A stretch of DNA of 64,000 bases. Source: Dyadobacter sandarakinus (GTDB lineage Bacteria; Bacteroidota; Bacteroidia; Cytophagales; Spirosomataceae). This document shows, piece by piece, positions 1 to 8,998 of the stretch; the stretch's first letter is position 1, and each line of letters begins with the position of its first letter. The position numbers and the translations under genes are program-made. The notes under the pieces are model-generated. The model searched no databases, was not told where the DNA came from, and saw only the letters and a list, made by a program, of their open reading frames with translations. The stretch spans positions 4,342,001 to 4,406,000 of the forward strand of contig NZ_CP056775.1 of the NCBI RefSeq assembly GCF_016894445.1. The letters run 5' to 3'.

Positions 1-1
1 C

Positions 2-121
2 TCACTGAATGAAGATGACAAAAAGGTGTTCAATGAAGAGCTTCAAACGTTCCTGACGCGGGAAGTAGGACGCATCCGGTCAGATTATGAATCGGTACAG
101 GGCCTTAATACACCCAATTAG
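2..121 (+). CDS. C-terminal fragment of an unidentified protein
   Basis: The window opens inside a gene. Frame 2 reads 39 codons to a TAG at 119-121 and the peptide is charged and helical-looking, with no recognisable motif. It lies 6 bases from the stop of the convergent YqgE gene. Too little is present to name a family; the reading frame and the tight convergent spacing are the only support. Confidence 0.5.
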   Translation, partial: SLNEDDKKVFNEELQTFLTREVGRIRSDYESVQGLNTPN

Positions 122-127
122 AAACCC

Positions 128-688
128 CTAGTTGAGCCGGGGATCAATGGGATAATGAGCAATAGAGCGATATTCACCACCCATATTCCGAAGTATTTCC
201 CGCCAGAAATTCCCGGGAGGAGTTGAGAAAAGGAAGTTAGAGTTCGTATTGGAAACAATCCAGGAATCCTGACGAAGCTCCTCATCGAGCTGGCCGCCGC
301 TCCACCCTGAGTAACCGATGAAGAAGCGAACATCTTCGGGTTTCAGGGTATTAAGGTTCAACAGTGTTTTTACCTGGTCAAAATCGCCGCCCCAGAAAAC
401 ATCGGGCATGATCTCACTTCCGCCCGTGATCAGATCAGGCCGGCGGTGAATGAAATGCAGGGTGTTTTTTTCCACTGGGCCGCCCAAATGCAGGGTAATA
501 TCCTGGTAAATGGTTTCGTCGAGTACATCTCCGAGAAAAAGATCGGTAGTCTGATTAAGGACAAACCCGAAACTCCCCTGATCATTGTGCTCACACATTA
601 TAATGACTCCCCGCTCAAAATTCGGGTCTCCCAGAAAAGGTTTGGCAATCAACAAGCTTCCTTTTGAAACATTCATGGCAAAAGACAT
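128..688 (-). CDS. YqgE/AlgH family protein (UPF0301)
   Basis: 186 residues, the usual length for this family. The N-terminus shows the typical order: a short leader, then GSLLIAKPFLGDPNFERGV near residue 10, FGFVLNQ near 41, then GGPV and the FIGYSGWSGGQLDEEL segment near 124-139. The fold is known from structures but the biochemical role is unsettled; AlgH was named in Pseudomonas as a regulator of alginate, which is not evidence for that role here. The gene converges on the partial gene at its left and is divergent from the carbonic anhydrase gene, with about 150 bases between the two starts. Confidence 0.9.
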   Translation of the reverse strand: MSFAMNVSKGSLLIAKPFLGDPNFERGVIIMCEHNDQGSFGFVLNQTTDLFLGDVLDETIYQDITLHLGGPVEKNTLHFIHRRPDLITGGSEIMPDVFWGGDFDQVKTLLNLNTLKPEDVRFFIGYSGWSGGQLDEELRQDSWIVSNTNSNFLFSTPPGNFWREILRNMGGEYRSIAHYPIDPRLN

Positions 689-836
689 TATCCGGAAGAT
701 AAGACTAGTTCAAAAACACAATATATCTAATTTCTACAACAAACGTGCAGCAAGGCAGCAGCTGCCACAAAGCTTTTCACTACTTTACGAACCGGCTTAC
801 AAAAGTAATTCACATACAACAAAAAATATTTTCAAA

Positions 837-1367
837 ATGGCAATGATCAGGTCAGTTCGCGGTTTTACGCCTCAGATTGGTGCAGGCGGATGGCTTGCAG
901 ACAATGCTGTAATTGTGGGCGATGTTACAATGGGTACACATTGCACCGTATGGTTTAACGCTGTGGTAAGGGGTGATGTAAACAGCATCCGGATTGGGCA
1001 TCATACCAATATCCAGGATGGCGTAGTGGTGCACTGTACCTACCAAAAGTTTGCCACGACCATCGGTGACCATGTTTCAATTGGTCATAATGCGATTGTT
1101 CATGGATGTACCATTGAAGATAATGTGCTGATTGGAATGGGGGCAATTGTAATGGATGGTGTGATCGTGGGAAAAGGCTCCATTATTGCGGCTGGCGCCA
1201 TTGTGACACAGGGCCAAAAAATCCCTCCCGGAACTATTTACGCGGGAAATCCGGCCAGGTACCTGAAAGATGTATCGCCGGAACATGACGCGATGATCCG
1301 GAGAACGGCAGATAATTACATTACTTATTCAGGCTGGTTCAGGGAAGAAGAGGGCTCTGTACCATGA
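837..1367 (+). CDS. Gamma carbonic anhydrase family protein (left-handed beta-helix hexapeptide repeats)
   Basis: 176 residues from ATG 837 (ATG 843 is an equally good start). The open frame extends upstream to 585, but that part overlaps YqgE and has no family resemblance. Hexapeptide repeats run through the whole protein, with the metal-site region visible as VVHCTYQ, SIGHNAIVHGC and a later I-G-M-G-A segment, and the typical ending NPARYLKDV. Members are trimeric zinc or iron proteins, either carbonic anhydrases or acyl/metal-binding relatives such as PaaY and YrdA; the sequence alone does not separate these. The 3' end overlaps the next convergent gene by 43 bases. Confidence 0.88.
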   Translation: MAMIRSVRGFTPQIGAGGWLADNAVIVGDVTMGTHCTVWFNAVVRGDVNSIRIGHHTNIQDGVVVHCTYQKFATTIGDHVSIGHNAIVHGCTIEDNVLIGMGAIVMDGVIVGKGSIIAAGAIVTQGQKIPPGTIYAGNPARYLKDVSPEHDAMIRRTADNYITYSGWFREEEGSVP

Positions 1368-1897
1368 ACTTCCTGATTACCGGAAGCCGGAGGAACCACA
1401 ATAACTGCATCAGGAATGCGGTTGCGGTAAAGTGATTTGCGCTTGTGCTTCATGACGTGAGTAAGGACTACCACGGCAGCAATGCCTGTAAGTGGATGAA
1501 TGACCGCATCCGGAATTCCGTCGATAATCATCATTTCGCCCAAAATAAAACCAGCCATACATAACAATGGAATGGATCGCTTCACAAGCCGTACTTTTTC
1601 AATATTGGTGATGTCAGAAAAATAAATGAATTCGCCCCTTCCTTTCATAAAGCGATTCTTCCTGAGCACGACCCCATCCTGACGGATAGTAGCCACTGCG
1701 CCAAAAGCAAATAGCTCCTGCCCAAGAGGATCTTTGTAAATACAATGCAGAAAGTCTCCGCGTTTAACCTTTGTAACTTCCCAGGTATCTACGGACCTTA
1801 TTTCGAAGAATGGCTTTTTCTTCTGGGCGGTGATTTCTGGGGTTAGTGCCAGAAATAGCAACCAGGTAAACATCCACGCGCAGCTTTTGTTACTCAT
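1325..1897 (-). CDS. Secreted or membrane protein of unknown function
   Basis: I take the start at the ATG ending at 1897 (190 residues), because it gives a signal peptide (MSNKSCAW, then WLLFLALTPEITA with a likely cut before QKKK) and because a good promoter sits at 1958-1989, which makes the longest frame (start 1981) unlikely. ATGs at 1921 and 1915 remain possible. The mature part has a beta-rich domain, then two hydrophobic stretches (about 115-135 and 140-160 of the chosen frame) and a polar tail. No family recognised. The 3' end overlaps the carbonic anhydrase gene by 43 bases on the opposite strand. Confidence 0.6.
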   Translation of the reverse strand: MSNKSCAWMFTWLLFLALTPEITAQKKKPFFEIRSVDTWEVTKVKRGDFLHCIYKDPLGQELFAFGAVATIRQDGVVLRKNRFMKGRGEFIYFSDITNIEKVRLVKRSIPLLCMAGFILGEMMIIDGIPDAVIHPLTGIAAVVVLTHVMKHKRKSLYRNRIPDAVIVVPPASGNQEVHGTEPSSSLNQPE

Positions 1898-1957
1898 GTA
1901 AATGCAAGCCGGCATTCGCATGTTGACTGCTAATACACTCAAATACATGCGACCAGA

Positions 1958-1989
1958 CAAACATATTTGCCTTTCATACATTTGTCAAA
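1958..1989 (-). promoter_or_regulatory. Bacteroidota-type promoter
   Basis: Read on the minus strand: TTTG (1989-1986), 20 bases, then TATGTTTG (1965-1958), matching the TTTG/TAnnTTTG consensus of the primary sigma factor of Bacteroidota. Predicted transcript start about 1951, giving a 54-base leader to the ATG at 1897. Confidence 0.55.
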
Positions 1990-2200
1990 TTCCTCAGGCA
2001 CAGCCCATGCAAGAACCAAAATAGATTACGATCCGGGTTTTTCATGGCTACCGATCAGCATTTAAGTAATAAGAAAAGTTGCTTCGCTCACCGGGAACCA
2101 ACCTTACAAAGGTACGGCAAATACTTCTCAGGCTCTTGTGCGGTTTTAGCATGAAAACCTGCAGTTTCCGCACATAATTCGTGCGCAAATGCAGGTTCGG
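1990..2200. other. Intergenic region without a recognised gene
   Basis: Together with its two flanking promoters this 360-base divergent intergenic stretch (1898-2257) holds only promoter signals. I see no RNA gene, repeat or conserved reading frame in it. Confidence 0.5.
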
Positions 2201-2230
2201 TTTGCAGATTTCAAAAAGCGTTTAAATTTG
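2201..2230 (+). promoter_or_regulatory. Bacteroidota-type promoter of the HTH gene
   Basis: TTTG at 2201-2204, 18 bases, then TAAATTTG at 2223-2230: both halves match consensus. The predicted start near 2236 leaves about 22 bases of leader before ATG 2258 and rules out the longer frame that begins at 2189. Confidence 0.65.
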
Positions 2231-2257
2231 CCAAATCCACTTACTATCAGACACACT

Positions 2258-2524
2258 ATGATCGATTTTGGAAGTAACTTCAGGAAGCTGAGGGAATGGA
2301 CCGGACTTTCTCAGGAAACATTGGCAAACATTCTTTCCGTATCCGCATCGGTGATCAACAGAATAGAAAATAACAAGCGCAGACTGGATATTCAGATTAT
2401 TTACAACATGTCGGCGCGACTAGACCTGGATATTACAGTGGTTATGCTCGTACTCATTCACGGGAAAGATGCATTGCCCGGGCGTAATCCATCCGGGGTC
2501 AAAAAGGCATCACTGGTGCTTTGA
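2258..2524 (+). CDS. XRE-family helix-turn-helix transcriptional regulator
   Basis: 88 residues from ATG 2258, a start supported by the promoter just upstream. The N-terminal two thirds form a classical HTH_3 domain: FRKLREWTGLSQETLANIL, then SASVINRIENNKRRLD as recognition helix region, then a helix. The C-terminal tail (about 20 residues) is short and basic with no ligand domain. It is probably a DNA-binding repressor or autoregulator; its targets cannot be read from the sequence. It converges on the DedA gene with 5 bases between stops. Confidence 0.8.
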   Translation: MIDFGSNFRKLREWTGLSQETLANILSVSASVINRIENNKRRLDIQIIYNMSARLDLDITVVMLVLIHGKDALPGRNPSGVKKASLVL

Positions 2525-2529
2525 AAAGT

Positions 2530-3162
2530 TTACTCTACCATTTCCTTCCGGGCATTGAGGTAACCCTTGATAACAGTGAAAGTGGTGATTGCGAGGAAGA
2601 AAAGGATCACATACTGTACGTAATCGACGATCCAGGGAAAGCGCTCACCGAAAAGGAAGCCGCCGCCAGTCAGTGCGCCGATCCAGATGGCTCCTCCAAT
2701 CACATTATTAATTAAAAATGAAGCAAAAGGCATCCGGACCAAACCGGCCAGTATGGGCGCGAAAGTACGGACGATGGGCAGAAACCGGCTGATGATCAGT
2801 GTCCTGCTGCCATATTTCTCAAAATAGCTGCGGGTAGTGTCAATGTGTTTCTTTTTAAAGAAGAAAGAGTCGCGCCGGTTTTCAAAAGTGTTACCAAAAT
2901 ACTTTCCGAAAACGTACCCGAGCAGAGATCCCAGAACAGCGGCTGTAAACATGCAAACCAGCAGGATACCAATCGGAACATCGAGAATGCCCGTGCCGCA
3001 GAACACACCCGCAAGAAAAACGAGATAGTCTCCGGGAAGGAAAAACGCAAAGAACAGGCCGTTTTCGGCGAAAACGATAATGGTGATTACCAGCAGGCCT
3101 CCGGTACGGATCAGTTCCTCAGAATTAAGAAGATACCGGAAAAACTCAACAATTGAATCCAT
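2530..3162 (-). CDS. DedA family membrane protein (SNARE-associated/VTT domain)
   Basis: 210 residues from ATG ending at 3162 (MDSIVEFFRYL); the longer frame to 3210 runs back over the ABC-F stop codon. Four to five hydrophobic segments flank the family signature: ENGLFFAFFLPGDYLVFLAG near the N-terminus, GYVFGKYFG in the middle, then FEKYGSRTLIISRFLPIVRTFAPILAGLVRM (given in parts: FEKYG, ISRFLPIVRTFAP, GLVRM), which holds the conserved arginines. DedA proteins are inner-membrane proteins linked to undecaprenyl phosphate or phospholipid flipping and membrane homeostasis. The gene lies downstream of the ABC-F gene on the opposite side of a short hairpin and has its own likely promoter. Confidence 0.9.
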   Translation of the reverse strand: MDSIVEFFRYLLNSEELIRTGGLLVITIIVFAENGLFFAFFLPGDYLVFLAGVFCGTGILDVPIGILLVCMFTAAVLGSLLGYVFGKYFGNTFENRRDSFFFKKKHIDTTRSYFEKYGSRTLIISRFLPIVRTFAPILAGLVRMPFASFLINNVIGGAIWIGALTGGGFLFGERFPWIVDYVQYVILFFLAITTFTVIKGYLNARKEMVE

Positions 3163-3207
3163 AAGGTTTTTAGTTTGACAGGCCCCGGTTGTCCGTACCG
3201 GGGCGAT

Positions 3208-3236
3208 CAAATTTAAGCATTTTCAGAAAGTTCAAG
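3208..3236 (-). promoter_or_regulatory. Likely promoter of the DedA gene
   Basis: Minus strand: CTTG (3236-3233), 17 bases, TAAATTTG (3215-3208). The -7 element is perfect and the -33 element has one mismatch. It overlaps the last codons of the ABC-F gene; predicted start near 3202, leader about 40 bases containing an 8-bp GC-rich hairpin (3182-3205). Confidence 0.45.
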
Positions 3237-5084
3237 CCAGCGCATTTCCTTATTTGCCTGTTGTTCGGCCAGGTTTTCAATTTCCGTCGACCAGCCAGAC
3301 AGCTCAGCGTGAGTGCCGCCGGCATTCAGTTTTTGCACCAAAGCAGCCTTACGGCTTTCGATTTGCTCGATATCTTTTTCAAGCTGCTCCATCTCCTTTT
3401 GCTCCTTATAGCTTAGCTTTTTTTTCCCCACTGGAATGATTTCCTTAGGAACCTCAGGTACAACCACAGGCTTTATTGCCGGCAAAACGGTTTTTTTCTC
3501 AGCTTCCTGCTCGTCCTGATAATCGCGGAGCTCGGTGTAGTTTCCTGGAAAATCGCTGATCTGGCCCTCGCCGTCGAACACAAAAATATGCTGGACGAGC
3601 CTGTCGAGGAAGTACCGGTCGTGTGAAACAATGACCAGACAACCGGGGAAGTTCAGCAGAAATTCTTCCAGCACATTCAAACTAGCAATATCCAGATCAT
3701 TGGTCGGCTCATCGAGAATGAGGAAGTTGGGTTGCTTGATCAGGATGAGCAGCAATTGCAGCCTCCGGCGCTCTCCACCGCTTAGCTTTGAAATGAAATC
3801 GTATTGTTTGGCAGGAGAAAACAGGAAGGATTGCAGAAGGTTGCCAATGGTCACAGTTTCTCCGGTACCCAGCTGAACAACTTCCGCCACGTCTTTTACA
3901 ATATCAATAACCCGTTGATTTTCATTAAAAACAAGGTCAGACTGACGATAGTAGCCAAACTGTACGGTTTCTCCTTTTACTACCTGGCCCTGATCGGGTT
4001 GCAGCTCGCCGGTAATCATATTCAGGAGGGTCGATTTACCCATCCCGTTTTTGCCGACAATACCAATGCGGTCGCCACGGCGAAAGGTATATTCAAAATC
4101 CCGGATCAGCTCCCGGCCGTCAAAACCCTTTGTTACATGGTCCAGCTCAATGATTTTACTACCAAGGCGTGAAGTGCGGACATTCAGGTCCATCTGTACG
4201 TCCACTTTCTTCTGACTGGCCTTTTCTTTCAGTTCTTCAAAAGCATCAATGCGGTATTTAGCTTTGGTACCGCGTGCCTTGGGCTGCCTGCGTATCCAGT
4301 CCAGCTCCTTGCGCATCAGGTTCCGGGCCTTGTCTACTGCTGCGGCCTCCATTTCCTCACGCTCAGCCTTCTTTTCAAGGAAATTGGTATAGTTACCTTT
4401 ATAGGTGTATGCCGACCCATTGTCCAGTTCAAGCATCTGATTACACACGGTATCCAGAAAGTAGCGGTCGTGCGTGACCACCAGCAGGGTCGTATTGGAC
4501 GTGTTCAGGTAGTTTTCAAGCCACTCAACCGTATCAAGGTCCAAATGGTTAGTAGGTTCGTCGAGGATCAGCAGGTCGGGATCTTCCAAAAGCACCTTGG
4601 CCATTGCCACCCGCTTGCGCTGCCCGCCCGACAGGTTTCCGTAGGCATTTTCCGTATCGTGAATGCCAAGCCGGCCAAGGATTTCCTTGGTGCGGTATTC
4701 AAAATCCCAGGCTGCAAATTTGTCCATATCCTCCATTGCTTTTTCAAGGGCATCATGATCGCCTGTTTCAATGGCGTGCTCGTAACGCTTTACAACCTGC
4801 GCAATGGGGTTATTGGAAGAAAAAATAACTTCGAGCACCGGAAGTGACTCATTGAAAGAAGGGCTCTGATCAAGATATCCTACCCGGATGTCCTTCCGGA
4901 TGCTTACTTCACCTTCGTCGGCCGGCAGCTTGCCGGTGAGTATGTTAAGGAAGGTAGTTTTCCCCGCGCCATTCGTCCCGATCAATGCAACCTTGTCGCC
5001 CTTGCTGATCCCGAAGTTAATATTTTTGAAAAGCCACTGATCCCCAAAGGATTTGGCGATATTTTCTGCTGAAAGATAATTCAT
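3213..5084 (-). CDS. ABC-F family ATPase (Uup/EttA type)
   Basis: 623 residues with two nucleotide-binding domains and no membrane segments. Domain 1 has Walker A GTNGAGKTT near residue 36, signature LSGGQRKR and Walker B ILDEPTNHLD. An arginine/lysine-rich linker (DWIRRQPKARGTKAK) follows. Domain 2 has [17 protein letters not shown] and ILDEPTNDLD. A C-terminal coiled-coil tail from about 545 (KKKLSYKEQKEMEQLE) is typical of Uup. ABC-F proteins act on ribosomes or, for Uup, also in DNA integrity. Antibiotic-resistance ABC-Fs share the architecture, so that alternative cannot be excluded, but the tail and housekeeping setting favour Uup. Confidence 0.9.
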   Translation of the reverse strand: MNYLSAENIAKSFGDQWLFKNINFGISKGDKVALIGTNGAGKTTFLNILTGKLPADEGEVSIRKDIRVGYLDQSPSFNESLPVLEVIFSSNNPIAQVVKRYEHAIETGDHDALEKAMEDMDKFAAWDFEYRTKEILGRLGIHDTENAYGNLSGGQRKRVAMAKVLLEDPDLLILDEPTNHLDLDTVEWLENYLNTSNTTLLVVTHDRYFLDTVCNQMLELDNGSAYTYKGNYTNFLEKKAEREEMEAAAVDKARNLMRKELDWIRRQPKARGTKAKYRIDAFEELKEKASQKKVDVQMDLNVRTSRLGSKIIELDHVTKGFDGRELIRDFEYTFRRGDRIGIVGKNGMGKSTLLNMITGELQPDQGQVVKGETVQFGYYRQSDLVFNENQRVIDIVKDVAEVVQLGTGETVTIGNLLQSFLFSPAKQYDFISKLSGGERRRLQLLLILIKQPNFLILDEPTNDLDIASLNVLEEFLLNFPGCLVIVSHDRYFLDRLVQHIFVFDGEGQISDFPGNYTELRDYQDEQEAEKKTVLPAIKPVVVPEVPKEIIPVGKKKLSYKEQKEMEQLEKDIEQIESRKAALVQKLNAGGTHAELSGWSTEIENLAEQQANKEMRWLELSENA

Positions 5085-5213
5085 AGGTAAACTTACTATT
5101 CGATGCCGTAAAGGTAGGACAGATCTTAAACAAAAAATTGGCTTTCAAAGGGTAAATAGGCTAATATTGCTCTTTATATCTACTTATGGTTTTATAGAAC
5201 ACGTTTTCTAATC

Positions 5214-6200
5214 ATGTCCAAAAAATTTCTTCACCTAATCCTTACCATCTCCATTTGTTTCCAGGCCGTTGCGCAGAATGCAGATTTCAAAAATTACACT
5301 CAGAAAATCGGAGGAAGTACACAGGTTTATGACATGGTCGCAGTTCCGGGCGGCGAATTTATGATGGGAAGCCCTGCCTCGGAAAAAGGGCGCAAAGCAG
5401 ACGAAGGCCCTCAGCACAAGGTTAAGATTGAGCCTTTCTGGATGGGCAAAACCGAAGTGATCTGGGACATATATGACCTTTATGCTTTCAAAAATATGGA
5501 AAAGGAAATGGCTGCCCGCTACCCTGATCCAGACAAAAGTGTTCAGAAAACGGACGCAAGTACACGCCCCAGCCCGCCTTACGTAGACATGTCTTTTGGT
5601 ATGGGCCGCTCTGGCTATCCTGCCATCAACATGACACAATATGCTGCCATTTTCTTTTGCAAATGGCTTTATGAAAAAACGGGCATTTTCTACCGCCTGC
5701 CTACGGAAGCAGAGTGGGAATACGCTGCCCGGGCAGGTTCTAAAACAGCCTACTCGTTTGGAAATGACGAAGCTCAGCTGGGCGAATATGCCTGGTACCG
5801 CAAAAACAGCGATGCTGCCTACAAGAAAGTAGGTCAGAAAAAGCCCAATGCATTCGGACTTTATGATATGCACGGCAATGTAATGGAGTGGACACTTGAC
5901 CAGTACATTCCGGATTATTATGCAAAAAGACCTGCCAACGAAGCATTTGCCCCTGTTACAGAACTGTACCCGACTTCGGTAAGAGGCGGCTCCTGGGACG
6001 ACGAACCGGTAGACCTGAGAAGTGCAGCGCGCGTAGGCTCCAAGGCGGATTGGAAAGTGCTGGACCCGCAGCTGCCAAAAAGCGAATGGTGGATGACGAG
6101 CGCTTCCTTTGTAGGATTCCGCATTGTGCGTCCCGTCAAAACTCCTTCTCCTGAGGAAATCAAAGCTTATTACAGCCCTAAGCTGATTGAAGATTACTGA
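5214..6200 (+). CDS. Secreted formylglycine-generating-enzyme-like (SUMF1/FGE-sulfatase domain) protein
   Basis: 328 residues with a signal peptide (LILTISICFQAVAQ). The FGE fold is marked by VPGGEFMMGSP near 44, FWMGKTEVIWDIY, YRLPTEAEWEYAARAG near 162, YDMHGNVMEWT near 216, SVRGGSWDD near 257 and the closing SASFVGFRIV. True formylglycine-generating enzymes use a C-terminal cysteine pair that I do not see, so this is more likely one of the many non-catalytic or differently acting relatives secreted by Bacteroidota. It sits 29 bases upstream of the Gfo/Idh gene and is probably co-transcribed with it. Confidence 0.85.
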   Translation: MSKKFLHLILTISICFQAVAQNADFKNYTQKIGGSTQVYDMVAVPGGEFMMGSPASEKGRKADEGPQHKVKIEPFWMGKTEVIWDIYDLYAFKNMEKEMAARYPDPDKSVQKTDASTRPSPPYVDMSFGMGRSGYPAINMTQYAAIFFCKWLYEKTGIFYRLPTEAEWEYAARAGSKTAYSFGNDEAQLGEYAWYRKNSDAAYKKVGQKKPNAFGLYDMHGNVMEWTLDQYIPDYYAKRPANEAFAPVTELYPTSVRGGSWDDEPVDLRSAARVGSKADWKVLDPQLPKSEWWMTSASFVGFRIVRPVKTPSPEEIKAYYSPKLIEDY

Positions 6201-6229
6201 TATATTCGAACTCTTAATTTTTTACTCAA

Positions 6230-7573
6230 ATGGAACAAAACAGGCGTAATTTTCTGAAGGCATCCGGCCTTATTGCCGGTGGCGCCTTGATTAATCCGCT
6301 GAAAGGCCAGGCTTATAACAGCTCTGTTGATGACACTATCAAGGTGGCATTGATCGGCTGTGGTGGCAGAGGTACCGGTGCGGCGGCACAAGCACTCAGC
6401 ACAACTCAGAATGTACAGATTGTGGCCATGGCGGATGCATTTAAAGACCGTCTTGACGAATCTTACAAAAACCTGACGGCAAAAAAATACAAGAATGCAG
6501 CCGGTGCGCCTGTCGACATTAAAATGAAAGTCGATGTTCCTGATGATCGGAAATTCGTTGGTTTTGATGCGTTCAAAAAAGCGATTGCGCTGAAAGATGT
6601 GGATGTGGTTATCCTTGCCACGCCTCCGGGTTTCCGTCCTTCGCATTTTGAAGAAGCTGTAAAAAATAACAAGCATATTTTTATGGAAAAACCGGTAGCT
6701 ACTGATGCTCCGGGGATTCGTAAGGTGCTGGAACTGGCAGAAGAAGCCAAAAAGAAAAAACTGAATGTAGTAGTAGGCTTGCAGCGCCACTACCAGGCTA
6801 ACTATCGTGAGGCTATCAAAAGAATTCACGATGGTGCACTGGGTGATATCGTAGGCGGCCAGGTATACTGGGTAGGCAGCAGCCCCTGGATGAAGGAGCG
6901 CCAGGCTAACCAGACTGAAATGGAATACCAGATGAGAAACTGGTACTACTTCAACTGGCTGTGCGGCGACCATATCAATGAGCAGCATGTTCACAACATT
7001 GACGTTGCCAACTGGGTGAAAAATGGGTATCCGGTCTCAATCCAGGGAACGGGTGGTCGCCAGGTCCGCACAGGAAAGGCTTATGGTGAAATTTTTGATC
7101 ACCATACACTTGACCTTGTTTATGCGGATGGTACTACCATTTCAAGCCAGTGCCGGCAATTTGAAGGCACCTGGAACAGGGTTGACGAAGCGTTTGTAGG
7201 AACAAAAGGACGCATCGACAGCTTTGATGGCAAGAAAACAATCCTGAAAGATTACAAAGGCAGTGTCATGTATCAGCATGACGATAAAGGCGACAAAAAC
7301 CCGTATCAGGTTGAGCACGACGAATTGTTTGCTGCGATCGCGAAGGGTGAGTACAAGTTTGCAGATGCTGAAAATGGTGCCAAAAGCACAATGACTGCAA
7401 TCATGGGCCGTATGGCAACCTACTCCGGTAAGCTGATTACGTGGGATGAGGCGATTAAGTCTGATATTAACCTGTTCCCAGACAAGCTGGCATGGGATGC
7501 ATCTCCGAAAGTTCTTCCCGGTCCGGACGGTTTGTATCCGGTGGCGATACCAGGAAAAACTCAGGTTATCTGA
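6230..7573 (+). CDS. Gfo/Idh/MocA family oxidoreductase with Tat-type leader
   Basis: 447 residues. The N-terminus carries a twin-arginine motif (RRNFLKASG) followed by a hydrophobic stretch, the usual export signal of Bacteroidota periplasmic members. The Rossmann nucleotide-binding motif is VALIGCGGRGTGAAA near 38, and the conserved EKP of the family appears as FMEKPVATDA near 152. The C-terminal alpha/beta dimerisation domain follows, with the DHINEQHVHNIDVANW segment. Such enzymes act on sugars or inositols with NAD(P); the substrate is not predictable here. The gene ends 2 bases before a perfect terminator hairpin and likely forms a two-gene operon with the FGE-like gene. Confidence 0.88.
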   Translation: MEQNRRNFLKASGLIAGGALINPLKGQAYNSSVDDTIKVALIGCGGRGTGAAAQALSTTQNVQIVAMADAFKDRLDESYKNLTAKKYKNAAGAPVDIKMKVDVPDDRKFVGFDAFKKAIALKDVDVVILATPPGFRPSHFEEAVKNNKHIFMEKPVATDAPGIRKVLELAEEAKKKKLNVVVGLQRHYQANYREAIKRIHDGALGDIVGGQVYWVGSSPWMKERQANQTEMEYQMRNWYYFNWLCGDHINEQHVHNIDVANWVKNGYPVSIQGTGGRQVRTGKAYGEIFDHHTLDLVYADGTTISSQCRQFEGTWNRVDEAFVGTKGRIDSFDGKKTILKDYKGSVMYQHDDKGDKNPYQVEHDELFAAIAKGEYKFADAENGAKSTMTAIMGRMATYSGKLITWDEAIKSDINLFPDKLAWDASPKVLPGPDGLYPVAIPGKTQVI

Positions 7574-7575
7574 TT

Positions 7576-7613
7576 AAAACAATAAAGGCTCCTTCGGGAG
7601 CCTTTATTGTTTT
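7576..7613 (+). terminator. Rho-independent terminator, perfect 17-bp stem
   Basis: Bases 7576-7592 and 7597-7613 are exact reverse complements around a TTCG tetraloop. The stem has a G+C-rich top and ends in a T-rich 3' arm. It terminates the FGE-like/oxidoreductase operon. Confidence 0.88.
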
Positions 7614-7716
7614 AAAGGAAATTGATCCGGGCAAAATTCGCATTTACGCCGGCAAATGATTACTTTGGATCAGCGATGCCTCTGGAGCATTTATTGTTGA
7701 ACCAACATTATAGTCA

Positions 7717-7914
7717 GTGAGATTTGACTTACGAAGCGCTGCACTACTCCTCCTGGCCGGAATGTTAATTCTTGTCACCGGCTCTTTCCTAAAATCATCA
7801 CAAGTACAATTCAGCAATCCGGTTACCTTATGCGGCCTGGCGGTCGAGTTTGTCGGTACGATCTGGCTGGTATTGAGCCTTAATCAGAGGCGCCGCAAAA
7901 ACAGGGGTTACTGA
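7717..7914 (+). CDS. Small two-helix membrane protein, function unknown
   Basis: 65 residues starting at GTG 7717. Two hydrophobic segments are visible ([16 protein letters not shown] and [18 protein letters not shown]), followed by a basic tail NQRRRKNRG. Its stop region overlaps the end of aroC by 7 bases on the other strand. The layout (two short helices, basic end) is common among small Bacteroidota membrane proteins, but I do not recognise a family. A non-ATG start and short length keep the confidence moderate. Confidence 0.5.
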   Translation: MRFDLRSAALLLLAGMLILVTGSFLKSSQVQFSNPVTLCGLAVEFVGTIWLVLSLNQRRRKNRGY

Positions 7915-8993
7915 TCTACCCGGCTGCTTTTGTTCCTAAGGTATAAATCTGCCAGTACCAGCGCCGCCATCGCCTCTACGATAGGCACTGCACGCGGTAC
8001 CACGCACGGATCGTGTCTCCCTTTTCCCTGCACCACAGCCGCGTCTCCATGCTGATCAATACTCTCCTGATCCTGCATAATCGTAGCTACCGGCTTGAAT
8101 GCAACACGGAAGTAAATATCTTCTCCATTGGAAATACCGCCCTGAATGCCCCCGGAATAGTTGGAACGTGTATGTACACTGCCATTTTCATCTACAAAAA
8201 AAGCATCATTGTGCGCTGACCCCAGCATCCGGACGCCTTCAAACCCGCTGCCGTACTCAAAGCCTTTCACGGCATTGATACTTAACATGGCTTTACCTAA
8301 CTCGGCGTGAAGCTTATCGAATACCGGCTCACCCCAGCCTGCCGGTACGCCCGTAGCCACACAGCTTACAATGCCTCCTACGGAGTCTCCTTGCTTACGC
8401 ACACTGTCAATGTATTCAAACATTTGCCCGGCAACTTCAGGATCCGGACAGCGTACGGCATTGTTTTCTGCTTCCGACAAGTCCAGGTCCTGATAGGCTT
8501 TGCTGAGCGCCAGCGTACCTACCTGGGAAACGTATGCGGTTATTTTGACACCTGCCTGGTTCAAAAGCAGTTTTGCAAGCGCGCCGGCGGCTACTCTCGC
8601 AGCTGTTTCGCGCGCTGAGCTCCTGCCTCCGCCCCGGTAGTCGCGCACGCCATATTTGACCTGGTAAGTATAATCTGCGTGTGATGGTCGGTATTGTGCT
8701 GCAATGTGGGAATAATCCTTGCTGCGCTGATCCTCATTCCGGATGATCATGGCAATGGGCGTACCTGTCGTTTTTCCTTCGAAAACTCCGGATAGCACCT
8801 CAAATTCGTCCGCTTCCTTGCGCTGCGTAGTAATGCGGGATTGTCCCGGTTTGCGGCGGCTAAGCTCGCTCTGAATGAAATCAGTGTTGAAAATCACTCC
8901 TGCCGGACAGCCTTCTACGATTACGCCGATAGCCGCACCATGTGACTCGCCGAATGTGGCTATTTTAAATATCTTACCGTAAGTACTTCCCAT
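7908..8993 (-). CDS. aroC: Chorismate synthase
   Basis: 361 residues from ATG ending at 8993 ([15 protein letters not shown]); the eight extra residues of the longer frame overlap the BatD gene. Catalyses 5-enolpyruvylshikimate 3-phosphate to chorismate, the last shikimate step, with reduced FMN. Signatures are present: GESHG at 15-19, [29 protein letters not shown] near 126, [13 protein letters not shown] near 270 and [17 protein letters not shown] near the end. The start lies 5 bases after the batD stop, so the two genes are probably one transcript, although their functions are unrelated. Confidence 0.97.
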   Translation of the reverse strand: MGSTYGKIFKIATFGESHGAAIGVIVEGCPAGVIFNTDFIQSELSRRKPGQSRITTQRKEADEFEVLSGVFEGKTTGTPIAMIIRNEDQRSKDYSHIAAQYRPSHADYTYQVKYGVRDYRGGGRSSARETAARVAAGALAKLLLNQAGVKITAYVSQVGTLALSKAYQDLDLSEAENNAVRCPDPEVAGQMFEYIDSVRKQGDSVGGIVSCVATGVPAGWGEPVFDKLHAELGKAMLSINAVKGFEYGSGFEGVRMLGSAHNDAFFVDENGSVHTRSNYSGGIQGGISNGEDIYFRVAFKPVATIMQDQESIDQHGDAAVVQGKGRHDPCVVPRAVPIVEAMAALVLADLYLRNKSSRVDQ

Positions 8994-8998
8994 TTCAT

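Noticed and set aside
585..836. N-terminal extension of the carbonic anhydrase frame
   Set aside because: Overlaps YqgE on the other strand and shows no family similarity. ATG 837 gives the usual length.
3182..3205. 8-bp GC-rich hairpin after the ABC-F gene considered as terminator
   Set aside because: No T-run follows on the minus strand, and it lies in the leader of the DedA gene.
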